This document shows, in pieces, positions 6,837 through 15,727 of a stretch of DNA of 40,451 nt (position 1 is its first letter; each line of letters begins with the position of its first letter). Both the position numbers and the translations under genes were made by a program. The stretch lies in NCBI GenBank assembly GCA_963521545.1, contig CAUQVP010000006.1:1-40451 (forward strand). Direction: 5' to 3'. This DNA is from JABCPE02 sp963521545. Lineage in GTDB: Bacteria > Bacteroidota > Bacteroidia > Flavobacteriales > Weeksellaceae. Under the pieces are notes generated by a model. It saw only the letters and a list, made by a program, of their open reading frames with translations. It had not been told where the DNA came from and did not search any database.

Positions 6837-7952
6837 ATGAAAATAGTGGCAGATTCGGAAGAAATATTGTATTCTATTGCGCTGAGGGCGTGTCCTTTGG
6901 TAGGCGATGTCAATTTTATGAAACTGGTCTCCGTAACGGGCTCAGCCAAAGAAACATGGAGGCTTTCCAAATCTGTTTTGCAGGAAATTTCTGGCATCGG
7001 AACACAGATTTCAAAGGGAATCGGTGATGATACTTTTCTGAAATTTGCGGAAAAAGAACTGCTTTTTTGCGAAAAAAATAACATTAAAGTCAGGCTGAGA
7101 CATCAGAACCAGCTTCCGATGCTGTTGTCAGAGTGTCCAGATGCTCCCGCTGTGCTTTATCAAAAGGGAGATTTTAATGAAAATTTAAAACTGATAAGCA
7201 TAGTCGGAACTCGTAAAATGACCGCTTACGGAAAGAAATTTATAGAAGAACTTTCCGAGGTTTTAAGGGATAAAAATGTACTGATAGTGAGCGGTTTGGC
7301 TTTGGGGACGGATGGGTATGCCCACCAGCAGGCTCTTAATCATAATATTCCTACGGTGGGAGTTTTGGCTCATGGTCTACATATGATTTATCCAGCGGTT
7401 CACGAGAAAATGTCAAAAGATATTTTGGAAAATGGAGGAGCGCTGTTGTCAGAATTTAATTCCAGCGCGAAGCCAGACCGAGAACATTTTTTGCAGAGAA
7501 ATAGGATAGTAGCGGGGATTTCCCAATTTACCATCGTGGTGGAAACTGCTTTTGGGGGCGGTTCTATGAGTACTGTGAGCTATGCTAATCAGTATAATAG
7601 AGAGGTTTTGGCGCTGCCAGGGCGTTTCGGGGATAAATACAGTCAGGGATGTAATATGATCATTGCCCAAAATAAGGCAAAAATTTTGGCTTCATTCCAA
7701 GATGTTTTGGATGAATTGGGCGATAATTATCCATCCGTGAAACAGCCACAGCTATTTGAACCAAAGGAAATAGAGGTGGAAGAAAGACTGAAACCAGCCT
7801 ACCAGCTCATTGCAAAAAATTCTCCTATCTCGCTGGATGACCTCAGTCTAAAACTAGAAATGCCGCCTTTCAAACTGTTGCCGATTTTATTGGATTTAGA
7901 ATTATTAGGCTATATCAGAGCTCTTTCAGGGAAGCAGTATGCTGTGGTTTAG
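6837..7952 (+). CDS. dprA: DNA-processing protein DprA
   Basis: A 371-aa DprA/Smf protein that binds incoming single-stranded DNA during natural transformation and loads RecA. An N-terminal helix-hairpin/SAM-like region (about 1-90) precedes the Rossmann-like DprA core with 'SIVGTRKMTAYG' near 121, 'VSGLALGTDGYAHQQAL' near 151, 'GVLAHGLHMIYP' near 175, 'LLSEFN' and 'RNRIVAGIS' near 220. A winged-helix-like C-terminal domain ('ISLDDLSLKLEMPPFKLLPI') closes the protein. It abuts mnmA with no gap. The gene implies possible competence and is relevant to the gene-end duplications elsewhere in the window, but DprA alone does not prove transformability. Confidence 0.95.
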   Translation: MKIVADSEEILYSIALRACPLVGDVNFMKLVSVTGSAKETWRLSKSVLQEISGIGTQISKGIGDDTFLKFAEKELLFCEKNNIKVRLRHQNQLPMLLSECPDAPAVLYQKGDFNENLKLISIVGTRKMTAYGKKFIEELSEVLRDKNVLIVSGLALGTDGYAHQQALNHNIPTVGVLAHGLHMIYPAVHEKMSKDILENGGALLSEFNSSAKPDREHFLQRNRIVAGISQFTIVVETAFGGGSMSTVSYANQYNREVLALPGRFGDKYSQGCNMIIAQNKAKILASFQDVLDELGDNYPSVKQPQLFEPKEIEVEERLKPAYQLIAKNSPISLDDLSLKLEMPPFKLLPILLDLELLGYIRALSGKQYAVV

Positions 7953-8021
7953 AATAAAAATAGAAGAAGGAAAATAAAGTGCTAAGGATTTTAAATAAAA
8001 ACTTTTTGGAAAATATTTATA

Positions 8022-8055
8022 AAAATAATCAATCATAATAATTGATTATTTTTTA
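8022..8055 (+). terminator. Terminator after dprA
   Basis: A 12-bp perfect stem (AAAATAATCAAT 8022-8033 with ATTGATTATTTT 8041-8052) has a 7-nt loop and ends in a T run. It is A/T-rich, so moderately weak. Confidence 0.7.
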
Positions 8056-8085
8056 TTGATAGAAAATTATTATTTCGTAAATTTG
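8056..8085 (+). promoter_or_regulatory. Promoter of the metzincin gene
   Basis: TTG at 8056-8058, 19 bp spacing and TAAATTTG at 8078-8085 form a good match to the Bacteroidota TTG/TAnnTTTG promoter. It starts right at the end of the dprA terminator and gives a leader of about 20 nt before the ATG at 8112. Confidence 0.75.
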
Positions 8086-8111
8086 CCGCCAGTTTCAAAA
8101 ATACACAATAT

Positions 8112-9362
8112 ATGCAAAAAATCTATTCTTTATTAATTTTCTTATCAATTATTTCCTACGGACAACAGGGTAGAGTAGGAATAAATACAGACTCTCCAGA
8201 AGCGACACTTGATATCAAGGAAAAACCTCTGGATGAGATGCCAGAAGGGTATTCACAGGGGGTGTCTTTCCCTAATTTTACAACCAAAGAAAGAAAAACA
8301 TTTACTGAGGTAAAGCTCGGAACAATGATTTACAACACGACTAAAAATCGTTTGGAGATTTATACTGTTGTGAATGGAAAAGAGGGCTGGTACAGTATAG
8401 GAGTAGTGGAGGAAGAGCCATTGTCTACCAAAACAATCAGTGCAGCAGATATAGCACAGAAACAAAAAATCATGTTTCAGGATGATGAGCCAGAGAGTGT
8501 TCTTTTTGATGGTAACCAGAGAGGTTTTCATCTGAATGCGATGGTTCAGGTAGGCAAGATTGATAAAAATAAATTCAGAATTCGTAATTTCTTACCGCGA
8601 AAATTTAATGATGTAGAGATATATTTTAAGAATGCTAATACTGCTGCACCAGTGAAAATTCTTGTGCTAGAAGAACTTGCAGCTTTGTCAGAAGTGGAAA
8701 TAGACCTTCCTTTCGATGGTGGAAGCCTTCGTTTTGAGGATGCGGATGGAAATGCTGAGTCTTATGCAGCATCAGACCTTAAAACAGATGATTACACGCT
8801 GAGTGTAGATGTTCCTGATAATTTCTTGTTCCAAAGAATGAAAACTATAAAACATAAAACATTCATTAGTTTTGGTAAATATGGTACAGGAAACTGGGGT
8901 ACAACGACAGCTGAACATATTCGCCAATATTTACCTATACTTGCTAATATGGCTTATCTATATAGTAGTGAGAAATTTAGAACTAGATTTATGGATTTCC
9001 CACATGTACTCTATGATAATGGTAAAAAACCTATAAACAGAGAGGCGGTTTATCAGAGTATGCTTTCGGTTCCAAGACAGGTTATTGGGGTAACTACTGG
9101 GGTAGATGGATTAGGTGGGGGAAGTGCTTTTGGTATACACGAGCGTTTCTTGACATATGATGATTATTATAATCAGCTTAGCCGTTGGGCCTTTGAATGT
9201 TGGTCTCATGAATTTGGGCATGTGATAGGATTCAGCCACGATAGTAATATGACATATAGAGGAGGACCAAACAACAAAGGTTATGTAGATATCGTAATAA
9301 ACTTGTATGGAGACTTATTACGAAATGGAGACATACCTTTCTGGAAGAATCCTTACAAATAA
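8112..9362 (+). CDS. Predicted secreted metzincin-type zinc protease
   Basis: A 416-aa exported protein. Residues 1-17 form a signal peptide ending near 'SYGQQG'. Residues about 20-98 ('GRVGINTDSPEATLDI' to 'GWYSIG') are the adhesin/tail-fibre-like opening found on many Flavobacteriia surface proteins. The C-terminal third carries the zinc site H366-E-F-G-H370-VIG-F-S-H376, i.e. HExxHxxGxxH, with a Met (M380, 'DSNMTY') that probably forms the Met-turn, only three residues after the third His. Between them lies a region of about 230 aa that I cannot assign. No Por/T9SS C-terminal domain is seen and the protein ends soon after the active site. It is a single-gene unit with its own promoter and terminator. 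Substrate and host or prey role are unknown. Confidence 0.8.
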   Translation: MQKIYSLLIFLSIISYGQQGRVGINTDSPEATLDIKEKPLDEMPEGYSQGVSFPNFTTKERKTFTEVKLGTMIYNTTKNRLEIYTVVNGKEGWYSIGVVEEEPLSTKTISAADIAQKQKIMFQDDEPESVLFDGNQRGFHLNAMVQVGKIDKNKFRIRNFLPRKFNDVEIYFKNANTAAPVKILVLEELAALSEVEIDLPFDGGSLRFEDADGNAESYAASDLKTDDYTLSVDVPDNFLFQRMKTIKHKTFISFGKYGTGNWGTTTAEHIRQYLPILANMAYLYSSEKFRTRFMDFPHVLYDNGKKPINREAVYQSMLSVPRQVIGVTTGVDGLGGGSAFGIHERFLTYDDYYNQLSRWAFECWSHEFGHVIGFSHDSNMTYRGGPNNKGYVDIVINLYGDLLRNGDIPFWKNPYK

Positions 9363-9368
9363 AAATAA

Positions 9369-9398
9369 AAAGCCTATTCAATAATAGGCTTTTTTTTG
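9369..9398. terminator. Bidirectional terminator between convergent genes
   Basis: A 10-bp stem (AAAGCCTATT 9369-9378 with AATAGGCTTT 9383-9392) with a 4-nt loop is flanked by A-rich DNA on the left and a T run on the right, so it can stop both the metzincin transcript and the leftward ClbS-like transcript. Confidence 0.85.
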
Positions 9399-9414
9399 TT
9401 ACATTAAAGATAAG

Positions 9415-9906
9415 CTATTTTAATCCCCTTTTCATTAGTTTTAAAGCCCAGTCATAATGGCTGGAAGTTGCCGAAATAAGGTAAGACCCTAGCGAAGTAG
9501 AACCAGTCCATTTGTATTTTTTCTTGGTGAAAAGCTCTTCATCGGTATGTTTTTCTATGATGGAAAATACTTTTTCAAATGATTTTTGGAATAAAATAAG
9601 GACTTCATCAAGTGAAATATTCTGACAGCTTTCCCAAATTTCTCGGTTGAGTTTCGGTGTATCAGCAAATGTGTAGCCCTCTTTGGGAATGGCAGGTTTT
9701 TCGCCTTGCATGCCTATTTTGTACCAATTTAGAAACATTTCATGCCAGTGGTGGAGATGTCCTAAAACATCACGAATATTTCTATTCATAGTATTTCCGC
9801 TGAATTCTTTATTGGGATTTTCTTGAACAGAAACAAAATCTATCAAGTTTATGAATTTTTCTTGGCTCAGCTGGAGGAGTTCTGTTTTAGAGGTTGGTCT
9901 TGGCAT
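9415..9906 (-). CDS. ClbS/DfsB family four-helix-bundle protein
   Basis: A 163-aa protein starting at 'MPRPTSKTELLQLSQEKF'. It has the family pattern throughout: 'MNRNIRDVLGHLHHWHEMFLNWY' near 40-62, 'GMQGEKPAIPKEGYTFADTP' next, and 'KWTGSTSLGSYLISATSSHYDWA' near the C terminus. The family is related to DinB/DUF1706 proteins; the characterised member ClbS hydrolyses and detoxifies the cyclopropane warhead of colibactin, while most homologues are of unknown role. A longer in-frame start at 9957 exists but would run through the trigger-factor terminator (9928-9962), so the ATG at 9906 is preferred. No colibactin-type biosynthesis genes are nearby, so it stands alone as a possible self- or cross-protection gene. 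Confidence 0.85.
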   Translation of the reverse strand: MPRPTSKTELLQLSQEKFINLIDFVSVQENPNKEFSGNTMNRNIRDVLGHLHHWHEMFLNWYKIGMQGEKPAIPKEGYTFADTPKLNREIWESCQNISLDEVLILFQKSFEKVFSIIEKHTDEELFTKKKYKWTGSTSLGSYLISATSSHYDWALKLMKRGLK

Positions 9907-9927
9907 GTGGGTATATTTTAAAATTAT

Positions 9928-9962
9928 AAAAAAATGCGGTTCTTTTTGAGACCGCATTTTTT
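9928..9962 (-). terminator. Terminator of trigger factor
   Basis: On the minus strand the arm AAAAATGCGGT and its partner ACCGCATTTTT enclose a 10-nt loop and are followed by T residues. It lies just beyond the tig stop and before the ClbS-like start, so that gene needs its own promoter or read-through. Confidence 0.85.
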
Positions 9963-9974
9963 TAGTTAGATTTA

Positions 9975-11324
9975 TTAATCTTCTTTTTTAGATTTAGTTT
10001 GAATTTCTTTCATGAACTCATCATAAGAGATTTTCTTTTCTGTTTTTTTAGCTTTTTCTAAAACTACGCTTCTGATTTTGATTAAAAGAACTTCAGAAGA
10101 ATATCTTCTCATTTGCTCTCTGTCTCTCAGCATTTCTAGCACATATCTGTGTAGCTCTTGGTCACCGATGTGGTGCACTCCGTGAGACATCAGCTGATTT
10201 CTGAAAGAAAGTTTAGCGTGCTCCAATACTTCCTCGAAATCATACTGAATATTATTAGAAACTCTCAATTTGTTTTCTACCATCTGAGCGATTAGAGCAG
10301 ATTTTTCGTTTTCTATGATTTGTTTCGCTCTGTCTTCTTCAGTGATTTCTGGATTAGAATACATTACCCATTTTACAAGGAATGCTTCTGGAATTTTTAG
10401 GAAATCTTCTTTGTAGATTTGTTCTAAAACTTTGCTTACAAATACAGCTTCAGAATTTTGTTTGAAGAAATCATCCAATTCAGATTTTACTCTTGCTTTT
10501 AGTTCTTCTTCAGATTTGATTTCGTCTTTTCCGTAAACTTTATCGAATAATTCTTGGTTAAGCTCAGCGTCTTTTAATTCAAAAATTTCCTGAACTTTCA
10601 CTTGGAATTTTTCATTTCCTAAATGTGTGATTTCTATATCATGGAAACCTAGCTCTCTCGCAAGTTCGTTGTCGTTTGCTTTTAATTCTTCCGCAGAGAT
10701 TTCTTTAGTTTCACCTACTTTTAGCCCTTTTATAATAGGGAAAATCGCAGTGTTTTCTTCTGTTGCAGAAAGATATTTAGGTTTGTGTACAGGTTTTGCG
10801 TCAGCTTCCACGATTTCAGTAACTTCAAAGTTGATATGAGAGTTTTTCGTTGCTTTGTCTTTAACAACTTTTTCTGCAAATCTTTTTTGCATATTTCCTA
10901 CGCTCTTCATTACTTCTTTGTCTGTAGCTTCTACTTCGTAGTATTCAGCAGCGTATTTAGATAAATCAATTTCAAATTCTGGCTCGAAACCAATTTCAAA
11001 ACTTACAGAAACCTCCTCAGCATTGAAATCTAATGCTTGTGTATCCTGTGGAATAGGCTGTCCTAGAAGTCTTATGTTGTTATCAGCAACATATTTGTCC
11101 AAAGACTCAGAAATCTTTCTGTTGATTTCTTCTAGTGTAACGGCTTCTTCATATTGTTTTTTGATAAGGCTCATAGGCGCTTTCCCTTTTCTGAAGCCAG
11201 GTATAGTTGCTCTTTTAGCATAAGAGTTTAGTGCATCATCTACTTTTTCCTTGTAATCTGATTTATTCAGTGTAATTGTAAGTAAAGCACTTACATCATC
11301 GTGGTTAGTTCTCGTAACATTCAT
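9975..11324 (-). CDS. tig: Trigger factor (ribosome-associated chaperone)
   Basis: A 449-aa trigger factor that binds the ribosome exit tunnel and holds nascent chains. The N-terminal ribosome-binding domain carries the signature loop 'IPGFRKGKAPMSLIKKQYEEAV' (about residues 37-58). The middle region corresponds to the FKBP-like insert, which in Flavobacteriia is diverged, and the C-terminal half is the long helical arm domain. I chose the ATG at 11324 ('MNVTRTNHDDVSALL'); the upstream extension to a GTG at 11435 would include the promoter box and a non-conserved tail. 'AGGAAA' lies just ahead of the start. It is transcribed away from rpoB, across a 510-bp divergent region. Confidence 0.95.
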   Translation of the reverse strand: MNVTRTNHDDVSALLTITLNKSDYKEKVDDALNSYAKRATIPGFRKGKAPMSLIKKQYEEAVTLEEINRKISESLDKYVADNNIRLLGQPIPQDTQALDFNAEEVSVSFEIGFEPEFEIDLSKYAAEYYEVEATDKEVMKSVGNMQKRFAEKVVKDKATKNSHINFEVTEIVEADAKPVHKPKYLSATEENTAIFPIIKGLKVGETKEISAEELKANDNELARELGFHDIEITHLGNEKFQVKVQEIFELKDAELNQELFDKVYGKDEIKSEEELKARVKSELDDFFKQNSEAVFVSKVLEQIYKEDFLKIPEAFLVKWVMYSNPEITEEDRAKQIIENEKSALIAQMVENKLRVSNNIQYDFEEVLEHAKLSFRNQLMSHGVHHIGDQELHRYVLEMLRDREQMRRYSSEVLLIKIRSVVLEKAKKTEKKISYDEFMKEIQTKSKKED

Positions 11325-11346
11325 TTTCCTGAAAATTTTTAAAGTG

Positions 11347-11354
11347 CAAAAGTA
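11347..11354 (-). promoter_or_regulatory. -7 box of tig
   Basis: On the minus strand TACTTTTG matches TAnnTTTG and stands 22 bp before the tig ATG. A -33 TTG is not distinct. Confidence 0.6.
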
Positions 11355-11507
11355 CAATTTTTTGTTTAAAAAATATCTTTTTTCTATGTGAATTTTCTCA
11401 TAAATCTGTGATTTTATTTTAAGTCTAACAAGCACTGATTATCAGTAAGTTATGAATTTAACTAAAATTAACTTGGATTTTTCATTAAATATTTCATGAA
11501 AAATAAT

Positions 11508-11515
11508 TATATTTG
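11508..11515 (+). promoter_or_regulatory. Probable -7 box for rpoB-rpoC
   Basis: TATATTTG matches the TAnnTTTG consensus and is the best rightward promoter box in the gap before rpoB. Use of this site gives a leader of about 310 nt. No TTG stands at the usual -33 distance. Confidence 0.5.
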
Positions 11516-11521
11516 CAGACC

Positions 11522-11834
11522 ATTTTACGCTATTGGAAAATTTATAGATATGCATAGAAATAGAATGACTCTTATACAGTGTTGTATAGGGGATTTCGTA
11601 TTTTGTGCATTTGTGTAACTGAAAATAGCAGGATGGGAAAAATATTTTGCACTACGCTGTGAAAAGATATACCAGTGTTGCAGTTTAGAAAAGGCTGATT
11701 TTTAGGATGATGATGGGAAGGGTGTTTCTGATAGCGTGGATACAAAATCTTTCATTGTCATCATTTCTTGATTTGGTTCTTTTCTGATATTTTTCTGTGA
11801 ACAAAATATTTTACTAACATTCTTAGAGTTTTTT
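11522..11834 (+). other. Long untranslated leader of rpoB
   Basis: There is no gene of normal size between the promoter box and rpoB. The leader holds a 22-codon frame starting at 11550 (ATG, ends TAA 11616-11618), a small hairpin around 11572-11586 (TATAC/GTATA) and a longer-range pairing of ATGATGA near 11707 with TCATCAT near 11760. No T-tailed terminator was found. A leader this long before rpoB suggests control of the transcript (attenuation, autoregulation or RNA processing), but I cannot match it to a known RNA family by eye. Confidence 0.4.
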
Positions 11835-14800
11835 ATGAGCAAATCAAAAACGATGAAAGACACTCAGGGAAATCAAAGGATTAATTTTGCTTCTGCAAGA
11901 GGAGTAGAAGTTCCTGATTTCTTGGATATTCAGGTGGAATCATTCAAAGAGTTTTTCCAGCTGGATACATTGCCTGAGGACAGAAAAAAGGAAGGTCTTT
12001 ATAAGACTTTTCAGGAAAATTTCCCAATTACGGATTCCAGAAACCAATTTGTTTTGGAATTTTTAGATTATATGATAGATTCTCCTCGTTATTCTATCGA
12101 TGAATGTATCGAGAGAGGGCTTACATATAGCGTTCCGCTAAAAGCAAGGCTTAAACTATATTGTACAGATCCAGAGCATGAGGATTTCGAAACAGTTATC
12201 CAAGATGTGTATCTAGGGCCAGTTCCATACATGACGCCTTCTGGGTCGTTTATTATCAACGGAGCAGAAAGGGTGGTTGTTACACAGCTTCACCGTTCGC
12301 CAGGGGTATTCTTTGGGCAGACTTATCATGCTAACGGAACTAAACTTTACTATTCAAGAATTATCCCATTTAAAGGGTCTTGGATGGAATTTACTACGGA
12401 TATCAATAATGTGATGTATGCATATATTGACCGTAAGAAAAAATTGCCTTTCACTACTTTATTGAGAGCTATTGGTTATGAATCTGATAAGGATATTCTT
12501 CAGATTTTTGACTTAGCAGAAGAAGTAAAAGTGAACAAAGCTAACTTGAAAAAAGTAGAAGGAAGAACTTTGGCTGCCAGAGTGTTGAATACTTGGTTTG
12601 AGGATTTTGTAGATGAAGATACAGGAGAGGTGGTTTCTATCGAAAGAAACGAAATTATCCTTGACAGAGAGACTATTCTTGAAAAAGAACATTTGGATTT
12701 AATTCTTGATTCAGGAGTTAAAACTATCTTGTTGCACAATGAAAACAGTAGCGAGTTCTCTATCATCCAAAATACATTACAAAAAGACCCTACAAACTCT
12801 GAAAAAGAGGCTGTGGAGTACATCTATCGTCAGTTGAGAAATGCTGATCCGCCAGATGAGGAAACAGCAAGAAAAATCATTGAAAACTTGTTCTTCTCAG
12901 AGCAGAGATACTCTTTGGGAGAGGTAGGTAGATATAGATTAAATAAAAAATTAGACTTAAATATTCCTGTTGAAACCGAGGTTCTTACGAAAGAGGATAT
13001 TATCGCTATCGTTCGTCACTTGATAGAACTAGCTAACTCTAAAGCAGAAGTGGATGATATAGACCACCTTTCTAACAGAAGAATTAAAACTGTTGGAGAG
13101 CAGTTGGCTGGTCAGTTTGGAGTGGGACTTTCTAGAATCGCTAGAACGATTAAGGAAAGAATGAATGTTCGTGATAATGAGATATTTACACCATTGGATT
13201 TGGTTAATGCTAAGACATTGACTTCTGTGGTTAATTCATTCTTCGGAACCAACCAGTTGTCTCAGTTTATGGACCAGACGAACCCGCTTTCTGAGGTGAC
13301 TCACAAGCGAAGACTTTCTGCACTAGGGCCTGGTGGTCTTTCTAGAGAAAGAGCAGGTTTCGAGGTGCGAGATGTCCACCATACGCACTACGGAAGAATT
13401 TGTCCAATCGAAACACCAGAAGGGCCAAACATTGGTTTGATTTCTTCTTTGGGATGTTATGCTAAAATCAATAATTTAGGTTTCATAGAAACGCCTTATA
13501 GAAAAGTAGAAAATGGAAAAGTAGACTACAAATCTGCTCCTATATACTTGAATGCAGAAGATGAGGAATCAAAAATCATTGCACAGGCTAATATCGACAT
13601 TAAAGAAGATGGAACTATCCTAACAGAGAGAGTTATCGCTCGTTTGGATGGAGATTATCCAGTGGTAGAGCCAGAGCAGGTTAATTTGATAGACATCGCA
13701 CCAAACCAGATTTCTGGTATTTCTGCATCTCTAATTCCGTTCTTGGAGCATGATGATGCGAACCGTGCATTGATGGGATCAAACATGATGCGTCAGGCGG
13801 TGCCGCTACTAAGACCAGAAGCTCCTATTGTAGGAACTGGACTAGAGAGACAAGTAGCAAAAGACTCTAGAGTATTGATAAATGCTGAAGGAAAAGGAGA
13901 AGTAGAATATGTAGATGCAGATAAAATCGTTATCAAATACGAAAGAACAGAGAATGAAGATTTGGTTTCTTTCGAATCTGCGACTAAAACATATTATTTA
14001 ACTAAATTTAGAAAAACCAACCAATCTACAACTATCACTTTGAAACCTATTGTGAGAGAAGGTGATAAGGTGGAAAAAGGGCAGGTTCTTTGTGAAGGAT
14101 ATGCTACTGAAAACGGCGAATTGGCATTGGGTAGAAACCTAGTGGTAGCGTTCATGCCGTGGAAAGGGTATAACTTCGAGGATGCTATCGTAATCAATGA
14201 AAAAGTAGTTCGTGAGGACTGGTTTACTTCTATCCATATAGATGAATATTCTTTGGAAGTTCGTGATACTAAACTTGGTATGGAAGAGCTTACAGCTGAT
14301 ATCCCGAATGTATCAGAAGAAGCTACTAAAGACCTTGATGAAAATGGTATGATTAGAATCGGAGCGGAGGTAAAACCTGGCGACATTCTTATCGGGAAAA
14401 TTACTCCAAAAGGAGAGTCTGACCCTACACCAGAAGAAAAACTATTGAGAGCTATCTTCGGTGATAAGGCTGGTGATGTGAAAGATGCTTCATTGAAGGC
14501 TGACTCTTCACTGAGAGGGGTAGTAGTTGATAAAAAACTATTCTCTAGAAACATCAAAGATAGAAAGAAAAGAAGCGAAGAAAAATTAAAATTAGAAGAG
14601 GTAGAAAACAAATTCCAAAAGGAGTTTGACAGCCTTAGAAATACTTTGCTGGAAAAACTAAATGCTATCGTAGGTGGAGAGACTTCGCAAGGAGTTAAAA
14701 ACGACCTTGGAGAGGAGATTATCGGGAAAGGTAAATTTACGATGAAACTCTTGTCTAGCATAGAGGATTACAACACCGTGAGTGGTGCTGACTGGACTGC

Positions 14801-15656
14801 AGATGAGGAGAAAAATGCATTGGTAAATACCTTGATTAACAATTATAAAATCAAGTTTAATGATTTACAAGGAGTTAAAAACAGAGAGAAATTCACAATT
14901 TCTATCGGGGATGAGCTTCCTACGGGAATCATTAAATTAGCTAAAGTTTATATCGCTAAGAAGAGAAAGCTAAATGTAGGGGATAAAATGGCAGGACGAC
15001 ACGGTAACAAGGGTATCGTTTCTAGAATCGTGCGTCAGGAAGATATGCCTTTCTTGGAAGATGGAACACCAGTGGACATTGTACTAAACCCACTAGGGGT
15101 ACCTTCGCGTATGAACATTGGTCAGATTTATGAGACAGTTTTAGGATGGGCAGGTAAGAAATTAGGATTGAAATTTGCGACACCTATCTTTGATGGAGCA
15201 AGTCTAGATCAGATTACAGAATACACAGACCAAGCAGGTCTTCCTAAATACGGAAATACATATCTGTATGATGGAGGAACAGGAGAGAGATTTACTCAGC
15301 CAGCTACTGTGGGAGTTATCTACATGCTGAAACTAGGACACATGGTAGATGATAAGATGCACGCTCGTTCTATTGGTCCTTACTCTCTTATCACGCAGCA
15401 GCCACTCGGTGGTAAAGCACAGTTCGGTGGTCAGCGTTTCGGAGAGATGGAGGTTTGGGCTCTTGAAGCATTTGGAGCATCTAATATCCTGAGAGAAATC
15501 TTGACTGTGAAGTCTGATGATGTCATGGGTAGAGCGAAAACTTATGAAGCAATCGCAAAAGGTGAATCTATGCCAGAACCAGGCATCCCAGAATCATTCA
15601 ATGTATTGCTGCACGAGTTACAAGGTCTTGGACTTGATGTAAGACTTGAAGAATAA
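11835..15656 (+). CDS. rpoB: RNA polymerase beta subunit
   Basis: A full-length 1273-aa beta subunit. The rifampicin-binding cluster reads 'QLSQFMDQTNPLSEVTHKRR' followed by 'LSALGPGGLSRERAGF'. The positions equivalent to E. coli D516, H526 and S531 are D480, H490 and S495, all in the sensitive form. Other conserved pieces are 'RRIKTVGEQL', 'GRICPIETPEGPNIGLI', 'NEKVV', 'GDKMAGRHGNKGIVS' and the C-terminal clamp 'GGKAQFGGQRFGEMEVWALEA'. An insertion rich in Lys/Glu lies around residue 900-940. It is followed after 71 bp by rpoC. Unusually, the ribosomal genes rplK-rplA-rplJ-rplL, which normally precede rpoB, are absent and the upstream neighbour is divergent tig. Confidence 0.99.
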   Translation: MSKSKTMKDTQGNQRINFASARGVEVPDFLDIQVESFKEFFQLDTLPEDRKKEGLYKTFQENFPITDSRNQFVLEFLDYMIDSPRYSIDECIERGLTYSVPLKARLKLYCTDPEHEDFETVIQDVYLGPVPYMTPSGSFIINGAERVVVTQLHRSPGVFFGQTYHANGTKLYYSRIIPFKGSWMEFTTDINNVMYAYIDRKKKLPFTTLLRAIGYESDKDILQIFDLAEEVKVNKANLKKVEGRTLAARVLNTWFEDFVDEDTGEVVSIERNEIILDRETILEKEHLDLILDSGVKTILLHNENSSEFSIIQNTLQKDPTNSEKEAVEYIYRQLRNADPPDEETARKIIENLFFSEQRYSLGEVGRYRLNKKLDLNIPVETEVLTKEDIIAIVRHLIELANSKAEVDDIDHLSNRRIKTVGEQLAGQFGVGLSRIARTIKERMNVRDNEIFTPLDLVNAKTLTSVVNSFFGTNQLSQFMDQTNPLSEVTHKRRLSALGPGGLSRERAGFEVRDVHHTHYGRICPIETPEGPNIGLISSLGCYAKINNLGFIETPYRKVENGKVDYKSAPIYLNAEDEESKIIAQANIDIKEDGTILTERVIARLDGDYPVVEPEQVNLIDIAPNQISGISASLIPFLEHDDANRALMGSNMMRQAVPLLRPEAPIVGTGLERQVAKDSRVLINAEGKGEVEYVDADKIVIKYERTENEDLVSFESATKTYYLTKFRKTNQSTTITLKPIVREGDKVEKGQVLCEGYATENGELALGRNLVVAFMPWKGYNFEDAIVINEKVVREDWFTSIHIDEYSLEVRDTKLGMEELTADIPNVSEEATKDLDENGMIRIGAEVKPGDILIGKITPKGESDPTPEEKLLRAIFGDKAGDVKDASLKADSSLRGVVVDKKLFSRNIKDRKKRSEEKLKLEEVENKFQKEFDSLRNTLLEKLNAIVGGETSQGVKNDLGEEIIGKGKFTMKLLSSIEDYNTVSGADWTADEEKNALVNTLINNYKIKFNDLQGVKNREKFTISIGDELPTGIIKLAKVYIAKKRKLNVGDKMAGRHGNKGIVSRIVRQEDMPFLEDGTPVDIVLNPLGVPSRMNIGQIYETVLGWAGKKLGLKFATPIFDGASLDQITEYTDQAGLPKYGNTYLYDGGTGERFTQPATVGVIYMLKLGHMVDDKMHARSIGPYSLITQQPLGGKAQFGGQRFGEMEVWALEAFGASNILREILTVKSDDVMGRAKTYEAIAKGESMPEPGIPESFNVLLHELQGLGLDVRLEE

Positions 15657-15727
15657 TAGACAAAATGAGGTACAGAAACTCAGATTGTATTATGGCTTAA
15701 AGTTCTTTTAATCTAAAAAAAATAAAA

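Noticed and set aside
9907..9957. N-terminal extension of the ClbS-like protein
   Set aside because: It would pass through the trigger-factor terminator and adds residues not seen in the family, whose members begin at MPRPTSK-type sequence.
11325..11435. N-terminal extension of trigger factor
   Set aside because: It starts with GTG, contains the promoter box and lacks the family pattern; the ATG at 11324 is preceded by AGGAAA.
13994..14761. Open frame of 255 codons on the minus strand within rpoB
   Set aside because: Ser/Phe-rich shadow of the beta subunit gene; no start context or promoter box of its own.
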